Positions 1-6,753 of a stretch of DNA of 6,915 nucleotides are shown piece after piece; positions within the stretch are counted from its first letter, which is position 1, and every line of letters begins with the position of its first letter. The position numbers and the translations under genes are program-made. Source of the DNA: an uncultured Collinsella sp. (GTDB taxonomy: Bacteria > Actinomycetota > Coriobacteriia > Coriobacteriales > Coriobacteriaceae); the NCBI GenBank assembly GCA_902494295.1, contig CABUSL010000113.1, positions 1 to 6,915 of the forward strand, written 5' to 3'. Under the pieces are notes generated by a model. That model saw only the letters and a list, made by a program, of their open reading frames with translations. It was not told where the DNA came from and did no database searches.

Positions 1-328
1 CGACGGGCTCGGCGCCGCTGGCATCCAGATACGCTAGCGCCGTGGCGATGGCGTGCTTGCACATGCCGGAATAGCGGAAGGCGGCGGGGCAATCGCAGTC
101 GTAGTCGATAACCTCGTGCTCGTCCATGTCGAGCGCCACGTGCGTCTTGTACAGGTCGCCGCGCGAGCCGCGCACCGAGCCCTCGATGTTCACGTTTTTG
201 GAGAAGCGCGAGCCGGAGTCCTCAAACGACAGCACGGCGCCGTTGAGCATGAGCGAGCGTCCCTTCATAAAGGTACTGCTGAGCGCCGCCTCCTTACGAA
301 GCGCCTGCGCAAACGTCCCCTGCGCCAT
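1..328 (-). CDS. SWIM zinc-finger protein, probable SNF2-family helicase (N-terminus only)
   Basis: The first 109 codons are visible; the rest lies beyond the left edge. The protein starts MAQGTFAQAL. A SWIM-type zinc finger (CxCx(n)CxH) is clear at residues 78-92: C78, C80, C90 and H92, in CDCPAAFRYSGMCKH. SWIM fingers at the N-terminus of long bacterial proteins usually belong to SNF2/DEAD-box-like ATPases that remodel or translocate on nucleic acids, so this is the likely identity. No helicase motif is inside the window, so that part is inference; another SWIM protein is possible. The ATG at 326-328 is preceded by GGAGGA with a 4-nt gap, which supports this start. An in-frame GTG directly upstream would sit too close to that site. 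The gene begins 38 bp after the dnaE stop on the same strand with no terminator between them, so it is probably co-transcribed with dnaE. Confidence 0.78.
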   Translation of the reverse strand, partial: MAQGTFAQALRKEAALSSTFMKGRSLMLNGAVLSFEDSGSRFSKNVNIEGSVRGSRGDLYKTHVALDMDEHEVIDYDCDCPAAFRYSGMCKHAIATALAYLDASGAEPV

Positions 329-332
329 CACT

Positions 333-338
333 TCCTCC
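333..338 (-). promoter_or_regulatory. Ribosome binding site of the SWIM/SNF2-like gene
   Basis: The minus strand reads GGAGGA, then AGTG, then the ATG at 328. This is a strong Shine-Dalgarno match at short but normal spacing. It fixes the start of a gene whose body lies outside the window. Confidence 0.7.
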
Positions 339-366
339 AATCTCGCGCGGACCAGCAAGGTCGCTC

Positions 367-3300
367 TTAGATCACCGTCACTCTGCCTTGGTTACCAACG
401 ATGGCCTTGGCCTCGGCCAGCAGTGGAATCGAGCGCGCGTTGACCTTGGCCGGCACCTCGGCACGCAGCACGCGCCCGTCCACCTGCTCGATAAAGATCT
501 CCACGCGGTCGCCGCCCGGGTTGGCGGTAAGCACCGTGGCAAGACGTGCCATATTGCCCTGGCTAAAGCGGCTGTTGGGCACCATGACCTCAAACACCTT
601 GGGCTTGTTGTTCTCCTCGTTGAGCTCCAGCGGCACGATCTCCTGCGCGATGATCTGGTCGCCGCGGTCCGAGCGCTCGAGCTTGCCCTTAATGCGCACA
701 AACGCATCGGACAGCTGCGCGCCGGTCTCGGGATCGACCTCGCCGTACAGGTACCCCTCGGCCTCCTTGTAGGTCTTGGGGAACACCACGACCGTGGCCT
801 CGCCTTCCATGTCCTCGAGCTGCACGATGCCCATGGGGTCGCCGTTTTTGGTCACACGCTTGGACACGCTCGAGACCATACCGGCCCACCACAACGCCTT
901 GCCCTCGGGAATCTCCTGGTTGATGGTACCGCCCGTGGGGTTTTGCACCTCGTAGCCGGTGTCGATCTGCGAGAACGAGAAGTCGCGCGCTTTGCTAAGT
1001 GCATACTCAAACGGGCGCAACGGGTGGTCCGAGACATAGATGCCCAGAACCTCCTTCTCCTGGCTCAGCTTAAGGTGGCGGTCCCACTCCTGGCCGTCCG
1101 GATCGGGTACGCTCACCTCAAAGCCCGAGCCCTCAACGTCGCCAAACATATCGAAGAACGAGGTCTGGCCGCTCGCGCGGTCCTTCTGGCGCTTTATCGC
1201 GGCATCGATGATGTTCTCGGGGTTGTTCTTATCCACAAAGTGCATCATCTGGCGACGCGGATACCCCGTGGAGTCGAAGGCGCCTGCCTTGATGAGCGAT
1301 TCAATCACGCGACGATTGGCCTGGCTCGAGTCCACGCGCTCGACAAAGTCGTGCAGCGTCTTAAACGGGCCGCCCGCCTCGCGCTCGGCGATAATCGCCT
1401 GCGCCACGCCGGTGCCCACGCCGCGGATGCCGGCCAAACCAAAGCGCACGCCCTCCTTGGTAGCCGTGAACTCGGTACCGGACTCGTTGACATCTGGCGA
1501 AAGCACGGGGATGCCGTCGTGACGGCACGCCGAGACGTAGTGCACGATCTTGTCGGTCTTGCCCGTATAGGACGTCAGAACGGCCGCCATGTACTCGTGC
1601 GGATAGTGCGCCTTGAGCCACGCCGTCTGCATAACCAGGATGGCGTAGCCGGCGGAGTGCGACTTGTTAAAGGCGTAGGACGCGAACTCGAGAACATCGT
1701 CCCAAATCTTCTGGGCGACCTCGCGCGTGTAGTTGTTCTTGATAGCGCCGTTCATCCAGTGGTCGTAGGTGGTCTCGTCCGAGCCATCCTCCCAGTGGAG
1801 CACCGTCGACGTGAGCAGCTTGATCTTTTTCTTAGCCACGGGCTTACGGATACGCGAGTCCGATTCGCCCTTGGAGAAGCCGCACATCTCGACGGAGATG
1901 AGCATAACCTGCTCCTGGTAGACCATGGTGCCGTAGGTTTCGCCCAGGATGTCGTCCAGACGGTCGTCGTAGGAGACGGCCGGCTCCTTGCCGTTCATAC
2001 GGTTGATGTAGGACGAGACCATGCCGGCGCCCAGCGGGCCCGGGCGGTACAGGGCGATCAATGCCACGACGTGCTTGTACTCGGTGGGCTTCATATTCTT
2101 GATCGTGGCCGTCATGCCGGCGGACTCGACCTGGAAGACGCCGGCGGTGTGGCCGGAACCCATGAGCTTAAAGATCTCGGGGTCGTCAAAGGGAATCTCT
2201 TCCTCTTTGATGTCGATGCCGAAGTTCTTTTTGATGTTTGCCTTGGCCTTGGAGATAACCGTCAGCGTGCGCAGGCCCAGGAAGTCCATCTTGAGCAGGC
2301 CCATGTCGGCAACGGTATGGCCCTCGTACTGGGTAATCTCGACGCCGCCCTTGGTGTCGAGCTTGGTGGGCACGTGCTCGTTGACGGGGTCGCGGCAGAT
2401 CAGAACGGCGCACGCGTGCACGCCCTCGCCACGGGTGAGGCCCTCAATCGAGAGCGCCGTGTCGATGATGCGGCGGGCGTCGTCGTCCTTTTTATAGGCC
2501 TCGGCAAAGTCGGGGTTAAACAGATCCTCTTTGCCGGGTTGTTTTTCGAGTACCTGCTTGAGCTTGACCTTGGGGTCGCTCGAGACCATCTTGGACAGGC
2601 GCTGGCCCATGTAGACCGGGTAGTCCAGGACGCGCGCGGCATCGTTGATGGCCTGCTTGGCCTTAATGGTCGAGTAGGTGATGACGTGCGTGACCTTCTC
2701 GGGGCCGTAGAGCTGGCGGACGTGCTCCACCACCTCCAGGCGCCGCTCATCGTCGAAGTCCATATCGATATCGGGCATCTCGGTACGCTGCGGGGACAGG
2801 AACCTCTCGAACATCAGGCCGTTCTCGAGCGGGTCGAACGCGGTGATGTTCATGGCGTAGGCGACGATAGCGCCGGCGGCAGAACCACGGCCGGGGCCGA
2901 CGCCGATGCCGTTGTCTTTGGCCCATTGCACGTACTCGGCAACGATGAGGAAGTAGGCGGCAAAGCCCTTGTCGCAGATGACCTTGTATTCGTACTCAAA
3001 GCGCTCTTTGATGTTGACGCCGCCGATCTCGCGCGTGGCCCAGTCGTCACCGTAGTGCTGGCGCAGGCCCTTCTCGCACTCGCGGCGGAACTGGCTCTCG
3101 TGCGTCTCGCCGGGATCGAGCAACGGGAAGCGCGGCAGGATGATAGAGTCCCAGTCCAGCTCCACGTAGCACTTGTCGGCGATCTCGAGCGTGTTGTCGC
3201 AGGCCTCGGGGCAATACGGGAACATTGCCCGCATCTCCTCCTCGGTCTTCATGTAAAACTCCGAGCCGGTCATACGCATGCGGTTGGGGTCGTCGACCTT

Positions 3301-4170
3301 GGCGTTCATGCCGATGCACATGATGACATCCTGCACGGGCGCATCCTCGCGGCGCAGGTAGTGGAAGTCGTTGGTGGCAATGACCTTGACGCCCACCTGC
3401 TTGGCAATATCGATGAGCGTGCGGTCCATCTGCTCGTCGGTCAGGCCGTTGTCGGTGGTAATGCCGTGTTCCTGGATCTCGATATAAAAGTCGCCGGGGT
3501 CGAAGGTGTCACGGAAGGTCTCGGCCCACTTGACGGCGCCCTCCATGTCACCGCGGTCGATGTACTTAGGGATGATGCCCGCGATGCAGGCGCTCGTGCA
3601 GATCATGCCCTTGGCGTGGCGGCGCAGGTTGTCGAGCGTCACACGCGGCTTGTAGTAAAAGCCCTGCACGGCGGCCTCGGAGACCGTCTGCATCAGGTTG
3701 ACGTAGCCCTCCTGGTCCTTGGCCAGAAGGATCATGTGGTAGAGCTCGGGCTTGTGGTCGCGGGCGAGCGTCTCGTCCGGCGTAAAGTAGACCTCGCAGC
3801 CAAAGATGGGCTTGATGACCAGGGGCGGCTTGAGCTCGTCGATGTTGCCCTTCTCGTCCCACATGGCCATGTCCTTCACATACTGGGCATGCTCGCGCGG
3901 GTTTTCCTCGGGGTCGGGCTCCACCAGCTCGTCGCGGCGGTCCTTTTCCAAGAAGGCCTTGTCGTGGCTCCACGTTTTGTACTCGGGCGTGTTGTGGTTG
4001 ACGGCGTCGCAGGCCAGCGCCAGGTCGGGCACGCCATACATGTAGCCGTGGTCGGTAATGGCCACGGCGGGCATGCCCAGCTCAACGGCACGGTTCACCA
4101 TATCCTGGATACGGGTTGCGCCGTCGAGCATGGAGAAAACAGTGTGATTGTGCAGATGGACGAATGCCAT
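367..4170 (-). CDS. dnaE: DNA polymerase III alpha subunit (replicative polymerase, DnaE1 type)
   Basis: Complete 1267-aa C-family DNA polymerase, the catalytic core of the chromosomal replicase. Residues 1-270 or so form the PHP domain. Its probable metal ligands all look present: H7 and H9 (HLHNH), D16 (LDG), H41 (TDHG), E126 (GCEVY), H145, C195, and D268 and H270 (NDFH). The palm has GPGRGSAAG at 425-433 and PDIDMDF at 466-472 (D467, D469); the third catalytic aspartate is D629 in KMDFLGLRTL. FNKSHSAGYA is at 834-843, a helix-hairpin-helix-like stretch near 910-930, and a clamp-binding peptide QTSFF at 1002-1006. An OB fold spans about 1091-1180 and a C-terminal domain follows, where related enzymes bind the clamp loader. 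Odd points are a charged insertion at about 57-118 and an altered, extended fingers segment at about 774-810. ATG start, with GGAG 8 nt upstream; TAA stop. An intact PHP site suggests intrinsic proofreading, as in mycobacterial DnaE1; that is inference. Confidence 0.97.
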   Translation of the reverse strand: MAFVHLHNHTVFSMLDGATRIQDMVNRAVELGMPAVAITDHGYMYGVPDLALACDAVNHNTPEYKTWSHDKAFLEKDRRDELVEPDPEENPREHAQYVKDMAMWDEKGNIDELKPPLVIKPIFGCEVYFTPDETLARDHKPELYHMILLAKDQEGYVNLMQTVSEAAVQGFYYKPRVTLDNLRRHAKGMICTSACIAGIIPKYIDRGDMEGAVKWAETFRDTFDPGDFYIEIQEHGITTDNGLTDEQMDRTLIDIAKQVGVKVIATNDFHYLRREDAPVQDVIMCIGMNAKVDDPNRMRMTGSEFYMKTEEEMRAMFPYCPEACDNTLEIADKCYVELDWDSIILPRFPLLDPGETHESQFRRECEKGLRQHYGDDWATREIGGVNIKERFEYEYKVICDKGFAAYFLIVAEYVQWAKDNGIGVGPGRGSAAGAIVAYAMNITAFDPLENGLMFERFLSPQRTEMPDIDMDFDDERRLEVVEHVRQLYGPEKVTHVITYSTIKAKQAINDAARVLDYPVYMGQRLSKMVSSDPKVKLKQVLEKQPGKEDLFNPDFAEAYKKDDDARRIIDTALSIEGLTRGEGVHACAVLICRDPVNEHVPTKLDTKGGVEITQYEGHTVADMGLLKMDFLGLRTLTVISKAKANIKKNFGIDIKEEEIPFDDPEIFKLMGSGHTAGVFQVESAGMTATIKNMKPTEYKHVVALIALYRPGPLGAGMVSSYINRMNGKEPAVSYDDRLDDILGETYGTMVYQEQVMLISVEMCGFSKGESDSRIRKPVAKKKIKLLTSTVLHWEDGSDETTYDHWMNGAIKNNYTREVAQKIWDDVLEFASYAFNKSHSAGYAILVMQTAWLKAHYPHEYMAAVLTSYTGKTDKIVHYVSACRHDGIPVLSPDVNESGTEFTATKEGVRFGLAGIRGVGTGVAQAIIAEREAGGPFKTLHDFVERVDSSQANRRVIESLIKAGAFDSTGYPRRQMMHFVDKNNPENIIDAAIKRQKDRASGQTSFFDMFGDVEGSGFEVSVPDPDGQEWDRHLKLSQEKEVLGIYVSDHPLRPFEYALSKARDFSFSQIDTGYEVQNPTGGTINQEIPEGKALWWAGMVSSVSKRVTKNGDPMGIVQLEDMEGEATVVVFPKTYKEAEGYLYGEVDPETGAQLSDAFVRIKGKLERSDRGDQIIAQEIVPLELNEENNKPKVFEVMVPNSRFSQGNMARLATVLTANPGGDRVEIFIEQVDGRVLRAEVPAKVNARSIPLLAEAKAIVGNQGRVTVI
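1153..1167 (-). other. Sliding-clamp (beta) binding peptide in DnaE
   Basis: Codons 1002-1006 encode QTSFF, followed by DMFG. The position, between the helix-hairpin-helix region and the OB fold, and the Q-x-x-hydrophobic-F form match the internal clamp-binding motif of DnaE (for example QADMF in E. coli and GQFDLF in mycobacteria, from memory). It would tether the polymerase to the DnaN clamp. Confidence 0.7.
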
Positions 4171-4178
4171 GTGATGAG

Positions 4179-4182
4179 CTCC
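4179..4182 (-). promoter_or_regulatory. Ribosome binding site of dnaE
   Basis: The minus strand carries GGAG 8 nt before the ATG at 4168-4170. It agrees with the expected N-terminus, since MAFVHLHNH places the first PHP histidines at the usual distance from the start. Confidence 0.55.
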
Positions 4183-4209
4183 GATGCGGGTTCGTGTTCT
4201 GACTGAACG

Positions 4210-4215
4210 ATTTTA
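4210..4215 (-). promoter_or_regulatory. Candidate -10 element for dnaE
   Basis: The minus strand reads TAAAAT inside an otherwise GC-rich stretch, 39 nt before the dnaE start, matching TATAAT at five of six positions. A transcript would start near 4203 and have a leader of about 33 nt. No convincing -35 box lies 16-19 bp upstream, so this is only a candidate. It is the best such match I found in the addA-dnaE gap. Confidence 0.3.
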
Positions 4216-4271
4216 CCGCACGGCGCGGACGGCACCCGAACCTAGCCAAACCAACACGGTTCCTCTTGCAG

Positions 4272-4334
4272 TTGCGGTGAAATGCGGACTGTTTGGCGGC
4301 TTTTTTGGCCAAAACAGTCCGTATTCCACCGCAA
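4272..4334. repeat. Long imperfect inverted repeat (hairpin) between addA and dnaE; possible addA terminator
   Basis: The arms are 4272-4297 and 4308-4334, separated by a 10-nt loop (4298-4307). The right arm's complement matches the left arm over 26 bases with two mismatches and one extra T; one mismatch is a G-U pair in either transcript. The hairpin begins 12 nt after the addA stop, which is the position of a terminator. However, the T-run (4301-4306) lies in the loop and no U-tract follows the stem on either strand, so it is not a classic intrinsic terminator. U-poor hairpin terminators are reported in actinobacteria. The alternative is a dispersed REP- or MITE-like palindromic element. 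The arms contain no sequence I recognise from a named family. Confidence 0.75.
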
Positions 4335-4346
4335 GTTATCTGAGGG

Positions 4347-6740
4347 CTAGAGATTGTAGGTGACTACTTGGGGCTCGGCGGGATTGACGAAGAGAGTCGG
4401 ATCGGCCTGCTCCACGCGGACGAACTTGACGGTCACCGTCTTAAAGCCCGCCTTGTGCAGAACGTCCGAATAGACGCGCGCCTGCAGGGCGTGTTTCTCG
4501 AGCAGCTGCCCCGGCGTCTCGTCCGGCGTGCCACCCGTCTTGTAGTCGATGACCAGTGCACGCGATGGATCTGCCGGGTTCGTCGCCAAGGCATCGATGG
4601 CGCCCTCGGCATACGTACCGTAGCGAGCAATGTCCTCGTCTCCGCAGCCCAGCGAGAAGAACGGCACCTCGGCACGGACACACGGCCAGGCAAGCAGCTC
4701 GGCACGGACCGCCGACTTGAGCCAGCGACTCAGGGCGATATCAAAACGCTCGCGCTGCTCCGGCGTCAGGTGCCACAGACGCGCCAGCGCATCGGCACGC
4801 TCAGCGGGCAACGCATCGGCACCCATCTCGATGAGCCACTGGCAGGCGGCGTGGAAGGCCGAACCCAAGGCCATGGGATTGCCGACGGGCTCGACAGCAG
4901 CCACGTCTGCATCCGTCATCTCCGAGCCATCCGACTCTGCATCATCGCCGGACTCGTCCATGGGAACACGAGCCTCGGCGGCACGGTCTTCCGTCTCGGC
5001 ATGGAGTGCCGCGGCGATTGACGAGTAGCTATACGAGTCACGCATCGGATACGGACAGATGCCCATGCGCACGCCCACTGCCTGGGGATACACAAGCTCA
5101 AACGAATCGGGCTTGGGGTCGGCAGGACCGGGGACGATTGTACTGGCCGAATCGTCGGCAGCATCCGTATCGGCATCGCCACGAACAAGCCTGCCCTCGG
5201 CATCCAGCGAAGCGTTGGCCTCAAACGCCTGCTCGCCAAAGGTAAAGCCCGCGAGCGAAATGAGCTCGTAGTCGCCCGGCTGGGAGTTGTCGAACACCAG
5301 GCGGTCGGCATCGAGCTGCGGCGTGTCCAGAGCGTCGGTCGGCAAAATACGGCGCAGCACATCGTAGGTCAGATCGGTCTCGACGTCGAAGGTCGGCGCC
5401 GTCACCTTGCCACGGCTCACGCCGGCATCCATCGCCAAGATCACCAGCTCGCGCGCACGCGTCATGGCAACATAGAGCAAGCGGGCCCGCTCCTCGAGCG
5501 AAAACTGCAGGTCGTCGTTGCGCAGGCGAGCAAATGCCTCGGCGGGAGAACCCGTCGCGCATACGTCCTCCATGAGCTCCGGCGGCAACCATAGCGACGT
5601 GCCCTTACCCTTAAACGCGTGCTCAAACTGCTTTTTGACGTCATCCCCCTTTACGAAGGTTCCGTCCGCGAGCTTAACGCCATCGAAGCGCGCCGGCAGC
5701 GCCACGACCTGCGCCCCGCCGTCGACGCGGCCCATCTGTGCCGTACCGGACGACTTGCGCACGCCAAAACACTCGGCAACCGCCACGACCGGGTATTCCA
5801 GGCCTTTGGATGCGTGCACCGTCATGATGCGCACCGCGCCGTCACCCTCCTCGTTGAGGGCGCCCGGAGCTTCCTTGCCCGCCAAGAAGCGGTCGAAGGC
5901 CAGCGCGATGGAACGCGGCGAGTTGCCGAACTCGGCCTCCGCCTCGGCCACGGCGTCGAGCGCCTTGAGCACGTTGGCGGCAATAGCCTTGCCCTCGGGA
6001 CCACACTGTGCCAGACGCACAAACCAGCCGGAGGCATTGACCGCGTCGCGTGCGATGGCGGCGAATGAATCGCGGCCCACGCGACGAAGTGCATACCGCA
6101 GTACCTCGCGGGCGCGCGTCACGAGCGGCAAGCCCTGCAAGCCCGGCACATCGGAATCGCTCATGATGCCCGCATCGATGTTGCGGCGCGAGGTCTCCCC
6201 CGTCTCGCTATCGAGCTTGGTCGCCAGTGCCAGGAACTCCTGGGCACCGAGCGCAAACATCGGCGAGGCGAGCAGCGGCATAAGGCCCTGCGCCGTATCG
6301 GCCGGATTGGCGAGCGCACAAGCCAGGGCGCGCACCGTCTGCACCTCGGCAGCCTGCGCAAAGACTGAGCCGCCCGCGATGACGCAGTCGAGCCCCTGGT
6401 CGCGGAAGGCCTGCGCGTAGACGTCGGCGTTGGTCATGCGGCCCAGCAGCAGCACCATGCCGCCCTGGGGCTGGCCGGCATCGGCAAGCGCGCGGAATCG
6501 CTCAGCGATCGCACGGGCCTTGGCCTGTGTGCGCTCCTGCGTGCTGCCGCCGGCAACAAAGAGCGCCTGACGACGCGAGGCGTCTGCCGCCAGCGTGTCC
6601 TTGCGGCCGTCGCTCGCCTCAAGATCCAAAAAGCCCTGCATCAGGCCGCCGTCATCGCCGTCGAAGACGCGTGCCACGTAGCGCAGTACCTCATCGTGAC
6701 TGCGGAAGTTGCGCACGAGTTTGACGAGCTCACCGGCGGG
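4347..6740 (-). CDS. addA: AddA-type ATP-dependent helicase/nuclease, C-terminal two thirds (5' part missing or inverted)
   Basis: AddA works with AddB to unwind and resect double-strand break ends for RecA loading. Numbering here starts from the GTG at 6714-6716, an internal codon and not the true start. NFRSH (3-7) is UvrD-family motif IV; VRIMTVHASKGLEYP (295-309) is motif V; LLYVAMTRARE (413-423) is motif VI. An acidic, low-complexity linker covers about 505-610. The RecB-type nuclease follows: GSAFH with H622, EVPFF with E683, EGAID with D708, D724 and K726 in DYKTG, and Q745xxxY749. All catalytic residues are present. No cysteine cluster of the AddB type is seen. The stop is TAG at 4347-4349. 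Coding is convincing up to about PAGELVKLVRNFRSH (6738). Further right the minus frame stays open to the window end but reads as nonsense, because the plus strand takes over. A RecB-like or other UvrD-nuclease fusion is the alternative; no addB is visible. Confidence 0.85.
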   Translation of the reverse strand, partial: PAGELVKLVRNFRSHDEVLRYVARVFDGDDGGLMQGFLDLEASDGRKDTLAADASRRQALFVAGGSTQERTQAKARAIAERFRALADAGQPQGGMVLLLGRMTNADVYAQAFRDQGLDCVIAGGSVFAQAAEVQTVRALACALANPADTAQGLMPLLASPMFALGAQEFLALATKLDSETGETSRRNIDAGIMSDSDVPGLQGLPLVTRAREVLRYALRRVGRDSFAAIARDAVNASGWFVRLAQCGPEGKAIAANVLKALDAVAEAEAEFGNSPRSIALAFDRFLAGKEAPGALNEEGDGAVRIMTVHASKGLEYPVVAVAECFGVRKSSGTAQMGRVDGGAQVVALPARFDGVKLADGTFVKGDDVKKQFEHAFKGKGTSLWLPPELMEDVCATGSPAEAFARLRNDDLQFSLEERARLLYVAMTRARELVILAMDAGVSRGKVTAPTFDVETDLTYDVLRRILPTDALDTPQLDADRLVFDNSQPGDYELISLAGFTFGEQAFEANASLDAEGRLVRGDADTDAADDSASTIVPGPADPKPDSFELVYPQAVGVRMGICPYPMRDSYSYSSIAAALHAETEDRAAEARVPMDESGDDAESDGSEMTDADVAAVEPVGNPMALGSAFHAACQWLIEMGADALPAERADALARLWHLTPEQRERFDIALSRWLKSAVRAELLAWPCVRAEVPFFSLGCGDEDIARYGTYAEGAIDALATNPADPSRALVIDYKTGGTPDETPGQLLEKHALQARVYSDVLHKAGFKTVTVKFVRVEQADPTLFVNPAEPQVVTYNL

Positions 6741-6753
6741 GCGCCGGTGGGCT
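6727..6753. repeat. Short inverted repeat at the addA inversion junction
   Basis: AGCTCACCGGC (6727-6737) faces GCCGGTGGGCT (6743-6753), which matches at 10 of 11 bases with a 5-bp spacer. It lies exactly where the coding strand switches. In coding orientation each gene piece carries GCCGGTGRGCT, so an intact addA would hold these as two direct repeats. They may have helped strand exchange or template switching, or may be chance in GC-rich DNA. Confidence 0.6.

Noticed and set aside
53..443. Two plus-strand frames of 105 codons near the left end
   Set aside because: They are antisense to the SWIM-domain coding sequence and the dnaE 3' end. The minus strand has the ribosome binding site and the zinc-finger motif.
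388..4206. 1272-codon plus-strand open frame covering dnaE
   Set aside because: It is the exact codon-aligned complement of dnaE, has no recognisable domain, and is explained by avoidance of TTA, CTA and TCA codons. The minus strand carries every catalytic motif of a C-family polymerase.
4301..4306. Run of six T as an intrinsic terminator tail
   Set aside because: The run lies in the loop of the long hairpin, not after a stem. No separate GC-rich stem immediately upstream of it on the plus strand accounts for a terminator.
4082..4312. 76-codon minus-strand frame over the addA-dnaE gap and dnaE 5' end
   Set aside because: It starts inside the inverted repeat, overlaps the first 89 bases of dnaE in another frame, has no good ribosome binding site, and its composition looks random.
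5518..6420. 300-codon plus-strand frame inside addA
   Set aside because: It is antisense to well-conserved helicase motifs, has low-complexity S/A/R-rich content and no family resemblance; it is a high-GC shadow frame.
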